In this document: piece after piece, positions 36,547 through 46,892 of the stretch
Layout of the letters: each line of letters starts with the position of its first letter
Position numbering within the stretch: the stretch's first letter is position 1
From: Selaginella moellendorffii
Lineage: Eukaryota; Streptophyta; Lycopodiopsida; Selaginellales; Selaginellaceae
Length of the DNA: 64,000 nt
Direction of reading: 5' to 3'
Assembly (NCBI RefSeq): GCF_000143415.4
Contig: NW_003314320.1
Span: forward strand, 370,586-434,585
Notes under the pieces: model-generated
The model's input: the letters and a program-made list of their open reading frames with translations, nothing else
What the model was told of the DNA's origin: nothing
Databases searched by the model: none
Made by a program: the position numbers and the translations under genes

Positions 36547-37853
36547 ATGGCGCTGGCTCAAATGCATGTGCCGCTCATGCGTCTCGGCGGTTCCAAGCCC
36601 GCCGGACGCAACAGCAGGAGCAGCAAAATCTCTAATCCGAAGAAGGCTGCCAAGGAGGAGCTCGTCACTGTGCTCCATTTTCCCAGGAAACCAATGGAGG
36701 AGGAAATCGAGAAGGAATCCAGCACTGCGAGTAGCGATAGGTATTCATATCTCAGCGATGGTAAGCTCGACAAATTCCACAGGCTTCGCTCTCCCAGAGC
36801 TGCTCGAGAGCTCTCCTTGTAAGCCAAGTTTGTTATCGTTTTTCTTGCTTATCTTGTCCATTTCTCGTTCGTAGGTGTGTGTTATATGCGGGATTGGTGT
36901 CTGGCAGTGATCCATTGGAAGTTTTAGAAGATCGAATGCAAGCTAGAAGAGGTAATAAAAATCTTTCCGGCCACATGTTTGGTCTTTATATATATATTTT
37001 TTGTTCTTCTCTAGAGCGTGTTGATGAGAAGGTACTGCACCAATACGATCATGACGCCAAGAGCGGCGAGCCTCTCTATGTGAGCAGTGAAAGCGAAGCC
37101 AAAGAACTGGAATTCCAGCAAGAACAACAGTCAGAAATTGGTAAAAGCTCTATCTTATTCTCAAAGTTTTGTCCTGAGCACCACTTTTCTTGTTGCAGAT
37201 GCGGCGCTACTAACTGCTCATCCTTATGTAGTTTACAATAAGTTTGTTCTAAGGTATGGGAAGGAGGTGACTTTGTGTTCTCGTTTTTTTATCTGGATCT
37301 CGTTGAGATGCTGCAGTCTTGCGGAGAAGATCATAAAAGCGACCTCAGAGGGACGGGAAAAACAAGAAGCAGTTGTCAAAGAGCTTCTTCCCTCGACATG
37401 GAAGGTAGAGTAGCTAAGTTCCTCTTTTCTTCTTTGTTTTTGCGAGCAGTGACGTGAGTTCTCACAAAGACATTTTTCGTGTCAGGACGAGGGCAATGGA
37501 AAACTCCTTGAAACAACAATTATGCACATGGCTATTGCAGAGATAGAGGTGCTGGGGACATCTCCAAACATTGTCATTAACGAGGTTTGTGTGCATTGTT
37601 TTCGCTTTATAAACTCATGCCGCTCACTCACTCTGATTTTTATAAACTTTCCTTGATGTTTATCCAGGCCGTGGAGCTTGCCAAGAGATTTTGCGATGGC
37701 TTTGCCCCACGAGTGGTGAACGGCTGCCTCGGGAATTACTTCCGCAGCCGACAACCGCGCCGTAACATGTCTCCTGTTGCCAAGGGCCTGCAAGCATCCT
37801 CGAGCGCCTCGCTTTACGAGAGTATTGGCTGGAAGGATGAATACGAGGACTGA
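36547..37853 (+). CDS. plastid NusB-domain (antitermination factor-like) protein
   Basis: About six exons. It starts MALAQMHVPLMRLGGSKPAG; the basic, serine-rich N-terminus fits a plastid transit peptide. The NusB fold begins SPRAARELSL-CVLYAGLVSG across intron 1 (PLEVLEDRMQARR). It continues with YDHDAKSGEPLYVSSESEA, LLTAHPYVVYNKFVLR, VVKELLPSTWK and GKLLETTIMHMAIAEIEVLG, and ends with the conserved VINEAVELAKRFCDG and VNGCLGNYFR. The plant family of At4g26370 has this layout. Bacterial NusB binds boxA RNA with NusE in rRNA antitermination; a plastid transcription or ribosome-assembly role is inferred. The tail (SSASLYESIGWKDEYED) is not part of the domain. Confidence 0.82.
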
Positions 37854-38354
37854 TTGACAGTTGTTTCTCTGGGAAAAGAGGAGGAAGGGGAAGAAGGAAT
37901 CGCTTCGCAGCACGCACTCCGGTGGGTTTGTTGTTATACTTTTTTGAAGTCTACAGAGCTCAAAAAATTTCCAGACGGCCCATCCGCCAGCCAGCCAGTA
38001 CAAGGGAGGCAGCAGGGGGCCATGCTTTGCTACTAGCTACAAGCAGACACAAGGACGGTTGTTTTCTAGCTAGCTACTTGGATCTCCAGTTGGTGCTCGC
38101 TCCAACAAAACTTATAGCAGACACCACGGGGGGTGAATATGAGTCGGACACCAGCAGCTCCTTCAACTCTTGGGCTGAAAACAAGTTGAATCGAGCTGGA
38201 GCCAGCCAAAGCGGCCAACCAGCCAGCCAGCTCCATCGATCGTCCGTAAGTTATAGTCGGCAGACACTTACAACAGCAGCAGCGGCAGTAAAGCAGCGAT
38301 CGGTTGAGAAGTTGAGAGAAATGTTTGGAGGTGATGAATTCACGCCACTCTCCC
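37854..38354. other. convergent 3' regions of NusB-domain and PIN genes
   Basis: No coding region is supported. Short AGCCAGCCAGC-type repeats occur near 37990 and 38215. Confidence 0.4.
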
Positions 38355-40838
38355 TCACAGGCCCAGGAGCACGTAGTAGAGCATTGTGATGGGAAAGGCC
38401 ACCAGCATGCCGAATATCACCCTGGCAGAGAGGTACACACGGATGCAACAGGCGGGCAGTGTGAGTTGAGAGAGAATTGAATGCACACACAGTGTGTGTG
38501 GTGCGGGGGGGCACAGAGAAGGGAGGGAGGAGGAAAAGAGAAAGTACGTACGCTGTGCTGAGGACGTCTGGATGCACGTTGTACTCCTTCGCGAAGACGA
38601 ATGGGACAATGCCTTGGGGAAGCGAGGCCTGAAAGCGTTGTTTTTCCGAAAATCCAAGTCAAGAGTTAGCGGGCTAGACGAGAAGACAGACATGGAGGCA
38701 GCGAGAAGCGGGCCAGCTAGAGAAGAACACGACTTGGAAGAGCGAAGAACGAGGAAAGACAACGGAACTTGGAAGAGAGATGGAGAGCTACTTTTCGAAG
38801 AAGGAAGGAGAAGTGGAAGCTGTGCTGGAAGGATGGAAACGGGGGTATACCTGTACTATAGAGACGTGGAGATTGACACCTTTGAGGCCGACAGCTATGG
38901 AAGTTGCTGCCATTACCGCAGGGCCTGTTACAAAGCGTACCACCATCCCGAACAACGCCATTGATGTGCCACACACCAGAATGCGCTTCTGCAATGCCAT
39001 GAACAGGCCTGCAACAAAACCAAGAGAAGATACTCCCTCGATCAAACAAGCTCGCAGGATGGAAAACCACAGCAGGGTGAAAGAGAAGAGAGCCAGTACC
39101 TAAGCTGAACATGGCCATTCCGAGTCCGGCCTTGGATAAGATTTGGATGGAGTTGTCGATGATAGCCGGCATCCTGACGTGCCACCTTCCAGAAACAGCG
39201 ACAAGAGACGGAAGGATGAGCAACGAAGTGGAAGAAACTTTGCACTTACTTGTAGGCGACGAGAGCCCAGCCGAGGCCGAGCAAGCTGGAGTACGTGTTG
39301 GGATTGCGGATCAGCTTTCTCCACACCATGTCCACGATGAGCCGGGTCATGACACCAACAGAGGGCATCTCGGTCGGCTGATCGTCCGCGAGGTTGCTGC
39401 TGTTCTTCGGAGGCATTTCCAAGCCGGAGCTGGAATTTCGAGCAGGAATGTTGGTGCTGCTGTTGCCCTCGTCCACTCCTCCAGCGTGACCGAAGCTAAA
39501 GTCATGAGGAGCTCCGGACGCTGCTGTTGCTGTTGCTGGAGATGGACATAAACACCGGACAGGAGAGAAAAACAGAGCACAGGCCATCAGTCGGCTATGG
39601 TGGTGCGCGAAAAACGAAAACTTTGGAAACTTACAATCGTCATCGTCACCTACGAGAAGCCGGACGTCCTTGTTATTGTTGGAGCGGAAGTCATCGTTGA
39701 GCATTCGGACATTGCCTTCGGAAATTGGAGAGCCGCTGGAACTCCACACGAACATATGGACGAGGTCGTTCTTGCTGGCAGCAGCATTGAGAACTGGAGC
39801 TGGAGCTAGAGGAGCAGGGGCAGGGGGTGGAGCAGGAACAGGAGGAGGAATCATCCGAGACGGTGGAGGAGCAGACTTTGTCGACGGTCGGTGCTGCTCT
39901 TCGATGTTAAAGTTGGAAGTTCTCGGCGTCGGCCCCCTGGAAGAATGGAGCGAGTAGATATCCGAGGCAGTGAAGCTCGAGTGGCGAGGTGGCGGCGGCG
40001 GTGGCGGTGGTGGTGGATTGTTGAAAGCCGGCATCATCATCATCATGGAGTAGTACTCGGCGTGGTTGAAGCTGGACTCCCGCGGGGTCATGTTCCTCGA
40101 GGAGTGGATAGAGTAGATGTCAGCTCCGGTGAGATTGGAAGGCCGCGGCGTGAGAGCTTTCGAGGACGCGATGGGAGAAGGAGGATAGAGGTCGTGCCTG
40201 GAAGCAGTGGAGCGCCGCACAGTGACGTGAATCTTACCGTCGTCACCAATCTCCGCGTCGGCCTGGATGGGCTCTCGGTTTCCATCCAGAGAGACTACGT
40301 CCGAGTCGACTTTGAAGGAAACGATGGACGCAGCGGTCTTGGGGAACTGGTCCCGGATGAGGTTCCTGGCACTGCGGTACTCGTAGAAGACGAGCAGCAG
40401 CGTGTACCAGATGATGCATTGGAGGACCACTGCCTGGACGACGAGACTTCCAGACTCGGTCCCATACATCGCTGCGAGCAAAGGGATCCCCATGACCAGA
40501 GTGTTGGGAAGCGTGGCCAGCATGAAGAGAGTGATAGTCCACTCCATGCTTCCATTGCTGGAGTAGCGGCACCAGACGAGAAGAACCGCGAGAATGGCCA
40601 GCTTCTGGAGGACGTCGGCGGCGATGAACTGCGCGTTCATCTTGTAAGGATTGTTGGTGGCGAGAATCTGGAAGGAGAGGAGTGGGACCGCGAAGATCGC
40701 CACGAAGCGATTGATGCCGCCGCATTGATCCGGAGTGAGGATCTTCCACCACCGGACTGAGCCGTAGGCCAGGATCATTGCGACGTAGAGCGGCACCACG
40801 GCGCTCATCACCACATAGAAGTCGTGCGCGCTGATCAT
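38355..40838 (-). CDS. PIN: canonical PIN auxin efflux carrier
   Basis: Six exons on the minus strand. It starts [20 protein letters not shown]. Exon 1 carries the five N-terminal membrane helices, with the conserved [30 protein letters not shown] and [13 protein letters not shown], and most of a long cytosolic loop. The loop has three TPRxS phosphorylation motifs ([21 protein letters not shown]) and a run of ten prolines. In the PIN family such motifs are targets of AGC kinases. After an intron at about 39540-39632 come [20 protein letters not shown], then [58 protein letters not shown] and the end [11 protein letters not shown]. It should be a plasma-membrane auxin exporter of the long-loop class. 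Confidence 0.93.
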
Positions 40839-42343
40839 CGTGAAAGGTTCTTCTCTTTTCTTCCTTCGGATCTTCTTCTTCTTTGCGCTTACTTACCAGT
40901 GCTCTTTGAGCAGGAAATTTCTTGACACTCGCTCGCTCTACGACTCGGTCGCTCGATCTTCTACAGAAGCTGAGAAGAGGAAAGAAAAGGAACTCTCGTC
41001 CAATCCGGCGACTTCTCTCCACTCCAAGTAAGCTTTCGAATCATTCCTTAGATTTCTCGGGAAGAAGGAACTCGAGAAGAGCAAAACGACTGACTACCAC
41101 TCCTGACTGCCTCGCTCTCGTGCTTGCGCTTGCTTGCTCCCTCCCAGGAGCTCGCGTCGCTTCCTCCAACGAGCAGCTCGTTAGCAGCGCAATTGGATTC
41201 CATCCAAGTAGAAAAAGAAGAACAAGGACGTGAAAAAAAAAGTGGGAGAAAACGCTGCTAAAAACTAGCGAGACGATGCGAGGAGCGAATCAAATGGAAG
41301 AAGACGGTTGCGGCGAAGAAGCTCAACGCCCCAAAAGCTACCACACGCTGTCCCCCAATCCATCATCAAGCACACTACAGCGCTCACACTAAATTTATAT
41401 ATAGTTGCAATTTTCTACGACCAAAACCATATAAAACTCTATACGCAATAAACTAGAGTCGCTCCTTTACTTCCACGGCTTTAGAAAAAAGAAAATATCA
41501 AAGCCCACTCCACCAAGAACGCTTAGATGTATTTGCACAGTAGAGATACCCACCTACACTACACACTAAAGTTCCAGAGAACAGTCAGGCGTGCTCCACA
41601 GCCCATAATTACGTGTAATCAACCCGCAAGAGAAAATTATTCCCCGTGTGCGTGTGGGTATATTCCCAGCCCATACCACTCGATTGCATTGTGCTCGATG
41701 TTTTATACCTTTTCCCTCCGCCATTGTATTTTAAGCGCAAAAGAACCCATCAACTTCGGAAGGCGGAGCTCTAATCTAGCCCTAAATGGAAAAAGGTGGC
41801 GGTCCGGGGGAATCTTGTTGCCCCCTGCACGTGAGAATGTCAGTGATGTAATGTCGGGTGGCGGCACCATGCCTGACACGTGGCAGGGGGCGTGCCGCAT
41901 ATCATGCGAACATGCCATGGTGAAGAGGACAGGGGGACATGGATGGGTCTGGCTGGCCTACACTGGCCCATGCCGCATTTGTGTACGGAATGATGGAGGT
42001 TGCAGCAGCCAGCAAGCAAACTTTCTGGTTTGCTTTTACTTGAAATTACAAGTCCACATTTCAATATGTTTTCTTATTTAGAGTTCAATTGAATTTTTGG
42101 GTTTTAGACATTGGCAAAATAGTTATAAATTGGCAAAACATTCTAGAATATATATATATATAAAAATATATATATAAATGAATATATATAAAAAATTATG
42201 ATTCTAGATAATAGTATAAACTACTAGTTTTAAAGAGTTATAGTTTTAGTACTAAAACTATATATAATCATTTACTACATGTTTAATTACTCATCTTTCC
42301 TAAATATTAAAAAAGCTAGGTATAATTTTTTTTTACAAGATTG
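40839..42343. other. 5' flank of PIN gene, changing to AT-rich repeats
   Basis: The first 500 bp (40839-41350) are GC-balanced and purine/pyrimidine-rich and should hold the PIN 5' UTR and promoter. From about 42100 the sequence becomes very AT-rich, with TATATA tracts near 42150-42190. No further gene is supported. Confidence 0.45.
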
Positions 42344-43045
42344 TTTTAGCTTATATAATATAAACTTAGTATAAGATAATGAGGAGAATATTCAAATTCA
42401 TACTTAGCATGGTTGTGCTACAACTAATTTATATCAAAGGCTTTTTTCTTTCCTAATGAATAAATCACTAGAGAAATTATTTTAATAAGGAAATAACTAG
42501 AGTTGGCTTAAGGGGAGAGAGATAAGGTGTGCTACAGTTGGTATCAGAGCAAATGGGTTCGATTCCCATTGATTAGTGGCTACTTAAAAATATAATATAT
42601 CCTTAAGCAAGATATATTCCTACTCCTAAATTTAAAATTGTATGTATTGGGCATCTATGTATATGTTCTTCCTCTTCTGTGAAGTATCCACGGATAAAGG
42701 TATCCACCGTGGGATTGCGGTATGGGTGGATGATTAATTGTTTCATATGGAATAATTGGTCTACACAATAGAAGGATTGGTAGATTAAGTGTAGAAATGG
42801 AGGTGTTGTGTAGAAATGGAGGTGTTAGTTCCCTTTGGCTCAATATAGGTTGTTAGTCAATAGTCAATGAAGACACTAACATCGGTGAGTGTAGTGTATG
42901 TGATCATAAGATGAGATTTGGATATACTGTTACCGTGGATTCTTATGAGAGATAAATAAGGATAAAATAACCACTAAAAGCTCTTTTATCAAGCAATTGC
43001 CCCTTTTCTAGTTAGCTTAAAGGGAGAGAGATAAAGTGCGTTGCA
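42344..43045 (+). mobile_element. TRIM-like LTR element remnant with iMet-tRNA primer site
   Basis: Sequence ending AGAGATAAGGTGTGCTACA (42536) is followed by TGGTATCAGAGC (42539-42550), the classic primer-binding site (PBS) complementary to initiator methionine tRNA. A second sequence beginning TGTTAGTCAATAG (42851) ends AGAGATAAAGTGCGTTGCA (43045), matching the first ending over about 35 nt. This looks like left LTR, PBS, about 300 bp interior, and right LTR, with no protein-coding capacity. The left boundary is uncertain because the upstream parts of the two LTRs do not align well by eye. Confidence 0.4.
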
Positions 43046-43792
43046 ATAATGATAAAAGTTATAGTACTGTTGTTGTCCCACTTGTATGTGGCTTAAGTGT
43101 TTGGTAGACTCTACTCAAACAAGTGGAAGAATGCTCATCAAATACTAATTTCATAACCTAACATTAGCAACTTGTGGCAATTGCAAAGGTAAACCCAACT
43201 CTGTTAGAAGTATTAAATCATGACCATATATGAGTTTATATAGTGAAGCATTAATAGAACTCTGCACCTTTCTGATATATGCATACCGAAGAGATAATAA
43301 ATAACTATCTCAATTCGAATGTTGAAAGTTCATATACTTTACGATCATCCCTTTGAAAGTTTAAACAAGCTATTCCACCAAACCATTTGACTGTGAATGA
43401 TAAGCACTCGTAAAAGTGTGTCGTATCTCCAACTAAGACATAAAAATATGAAATGCCTCACTTATAAATGCAAGATCATTATCCAAAAAAATCCACTCCA
43501 GATAGAAATATTAAAACACCACTCAATTGAGGAGGAAATATTCAATAGTAGTTGCAAATGTGCTAGCAAATGCACTGACTTCCACCTAGTAAGTCAAATA
43601 GTTAAAAGTAATAATGACATATTCATTGCTAGTAGTTAATCATGAAAAAGGCCCCATAATATAAAATGTCACCAACTCAAATAGACAGGAATTACAATTG
43701 ACTCCAACTGTCCTTTTGCAACAAGAGGGGGAATATTATAAACTTGGCACCAAATGCAATTATGCATATACTAAATAACATTATATTGCCAA

Positions 43793-44122
43793 TGTTAAGA
43801 TCCTATTCCTTACACCCTAAGCCAACTAGCTAAAGGATGTAAGGGATAGGATTCTAACATTGGTATCGGAGCCTATTTTGATTCTCAACAAGTGGGGCAA
43901 GAATATTCTAAAGGAATATTCAATATGGTGGATTTAGAGGGAGAACCAAGGTTTGGTAGACCCTAAGAGAAGGACAATCATTGCCTAACGAGGGGAGGAT
44001 TGTTAGGCACTAGGTCAAGATAATAGGATAAAGAAAAAGCCTTGCAATCAAGTAATCACCCCTTTAGTTAGTTAGCTTGGTTTAGGATGTAAGGGATAAG
44101 ATCTTAACATTGGTATTGGAGC
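43793..44122 (+). mobile_element. TRIM-like miniature LTR element inside the gypsy integrase
   Basis: LTR-like 43793-43859 (67 bp, TGTTAAG to CTAACA) is followed by a primer-binding site (TGGTATCGGAGC, 43861-43872) and about 130 bp of interior. A polypurine tract AGGGGAGGA lies at 43990-43998, and a second LTR-like unit at 44001-44109 (TGTTAGG to CTTAACA) is again followed by TGGTATTGGAGC. The two units share GGATGTAAGGGATA and the terminal CTAACA or TTAACA. There is no coding capacity. The flanks are gypsy integrase sequence, so this inserted into that element. Confidence 0.5.
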
Positions 44123-44639
44123 AATTTCCAACTAATAGAAAGATCTATACAACTTCTTAATCATACAACAATGTTCTATATGCCTGCTTAGAATAGGAGA
44201 ATCATGTAAGTATAAAGAAAGTGTGGAATAAAAATCAAAGGCACCACTAGCCGTAAATGATCATCGGGATCCGTCCCCACAAAATAAAGAAGATTGTTCT
44301 CAAAGTGATATTAAGAAAGTAAATATTGAAATGGCAAGTCATTAATAAATAATGCAATATTCTCAAATCTATCATGAAGCTTTCAAATCCATGGCTTAAT
44401 CTTTTAAGCTTCATGAACCTCGTCAAGGGAAGGTAAATCTTGCTCTACATCTTGTGGACACTAAACATCAAGTATAACAATTATTGATGGCATGGAATCT
44501 TCTTCTACAGATGTTAGAACAATAGGCTCATGAGAAGAGAGTGAAGAAGAGCAGCTTGAGAGAAGTGTAAGGAACCGACTCCCCGAGATGTCATAGGCTA
44601 AAGGATCCCCAAAAGCTTGACCGAAATGACAAAGAGTTC

Positions 44640-44945
44640 ATTGGATGGGACCAAGTCGAGGATCGAGTCCAAGACCGACTCTAGGACCGAGTTCGAGATA
44701 GAGTCCGAAATCGAGTCCGAGACCGACTCGGGGACCGAGTTCGAGTCCGAGTTCGAGACCGAGTTCGAGACAGAGTCCGAGATCCGAAATCGGGTCCGAG
44801 ACGAGTCCGAGGTCGAGTCCGAGGTCGAGTCCGAGGTCGGGTCCAAGATCGGGTCCAAGATCGAGTCCAAAATCGAGTCCGAGACCGAATCCGAAGTCGG
44901 ATCAGAAATCGGGTCCGAGATCGAGCCAGAGACTAAGTCCAAATA
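44640..44945. repeat. GAGTCC/GAGACC hexamer array in family A LTR
   Basis: Imperfect tandem hexamers (GAGTCCGAGACC and variants). Translation in any frame gives Ser/Asp/Glu or Ser/Arg runs, so the long open frames here are repeat artefacts. The second family A LTR has the same array at 54000-54262. Confidence 0.9.
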
Positions 44946-45443
44946 CTAATACGGGTCAAGGGGTGAAAGCCCAAAGCGTGCGTCTCCCAGGGGGGGGGGG
45001 GGGGGGGGGCTGCAGGGGGTTCCAAAAGTATAGTAGGGATAGTGAGGTCCAGGAACCAGTTTTGAAGGGACTCTCCAGTTGGGCTTCTAAACCGACTTGA
45101 GGTTGAGACTGGGACCGAGGGGCCTTGGGTGGGAGTGAGCATGGACTTGGCTGGTGCCGGAGGGGCCATCCAAGGAAGTGCTCAAGAGCAACTCCCACTC
45201 CCGAAAGGGAAACCGACTGCGGTGCTCCCAGCTCAGGTGGAGTGGTGCCCCACTTGAGTACCTTGTGGCTCATTGGTCCTCGCCCTTCCGGGGGCTTGGG
45301 CCTTCCCTTCGGGATGGAAGAGGGGGGGTAGAGGTACCCATACCGGGCCGTTAGGCCACGGTGTTTCGCCCCGACGTCCCGAAGCAAGTGCTGCACCCAA
45401 GGCTTGGGATTTAGAGGGTCCCATGATCAAGTCTTGTGGTACC

Positions 45444-46892
45444 TGTAAGCGACTAAATTTTCCATTCTACTTTAGTCACTTAACCACACCTCTGACCACT
45501 TGGAGGAGTCTCATTCACAACCTCCATAAGTCCAATCCAGGACTTGGGACTTGCTAGCCCTGAGAATGGCATCCTTGCCACTCAACATTTGCACTTGGTC
45601 CAAGTGCTCCACGTGTCTGATCCCACGACCGACACTCAAAGGTACCACCGACATAGCAGCCCGTTACGCTAAGGCCATGCCCAATCACCTTTGCCACACT
45701 GGTAGTCCAATACCACTTGCATCACCGCCTTGGCTCTCCAAGACTAGGCAAACCATCCGTGAGTGGTCATCTCAGATCCACTCTTTAGCATCCTTAGGAT
45801 GCCCACCGACAAGGGGAATAGCCTTCCCCAATATCCCTCTGTCAGTCCCCACTAAGTCCCTTTCTGCCCCTGGCCGTGTTTGCCAACACTGCCACTGGAT
45901 CGAGACCCACAGGCCCGACCACTAAGTCCCACGGTCCTCTGGGACTTCCTCACCACACGACTGTGTCCTTGGTCACTACCCCAGAGGACTGCTCCTCTTC
46001 CTTTCCACAGTCTGGGCCTTTGGGACAACATTTTGGAACACCGTGGCCTTACGCGAGCCACCTGGGTACTCTCCTCGCCTTCTGCCCTTGGGTGCTCTAG
46101 CCATGGGCTTAGAGCGGGTTCCGTTGAGCCACACCAGGTATCCAAGTAGGTAGTGCCACCCACACTTGGACTGGGAGCATCGGCCAGTCGATCTCCCGGG
46201 GGAACTAGAGCCGGCTCTTGAACACTTCACCAAGCTACCCCGCTTGTCGGTCCGTGTTCACTCTAGTCTTGGACTTCCCAGTGGGCAGCTCATCACCCAA
46301 CACTGGGTCCAGCCTTCCTGGGCCAAACTGGCCTTTCCTGGCCAAACTGGCTCCACTGCAGTCCTCCCCCTACTATACTTTTGGAGCTCACCAAACCCCC
46401 CAGGGTCTGGGAGACGAACGCTTTGGGCTTTCACCCTCTCAGGCTCCGGACTCGGACTCAGACTCGGACTCGGACTCGGACTCGGACTCGGATTCGGACT
46501 CGGACTCGGGCTCGGGCTCGGTCTCGGCCTCGGTCTCGGTCTCGGTCTCGGTCCCAGTCTCGGTCCCGGTCTCGGTCTCGACTTCAGACTCCATCTCGGA
46601 CTCCATCTCGGACTCCACCTCGGGTCCATCTCGGGTCTATCTCGGACTCCATCTCGGACTCCATCTCGGGTCCATCTCGGACTCCATCTCGGACTCCATT
46701 TCGGGTCCATCTCGGGTCCACCTCGGACTCCATCTCGGACTCCATCTCGTTGGGAGTTCCACTCCCGCTCTTGACTTTTCAAGTCGGAACTTTTGGTCCA
46801 AACGTGTTACGCTCGTTTGGCTCTCGCTTCGGCCACTACCATGTGGCGCCCTTTCGGCTCCACTTTGGGGCCTAGGGATTTTGTGTCTCACA
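45444..46892 (-). repeat. family B LTR, left copy (3' LTR in element orientation)
   Basis: 1449 bp, ending in TCTCACA on the plus strand. It contains a GGACTC hexamer array at about 46440-46745. It lacks about 100 bp present in the other LTR just after the array (52510-52602). Confidence 0.85.

Noticed and set aside
39891-40760. 289-codon plus-strand frame opposite the PIN gene
   Set aside because: It is a shadow of the GC-rich PIN coding exon; its Arg/Val/Gly-rich sequence resembles no protein.
42539-42580. tRNA gene or SINE suggested by GGTTCGATTCCC
   Set aside because: There is no acceptor stem, anticodon arm or A-box. The preceding TGGTATCAGAGC is a primer-binding site, so the similarity is to the complement of a tRNA end.
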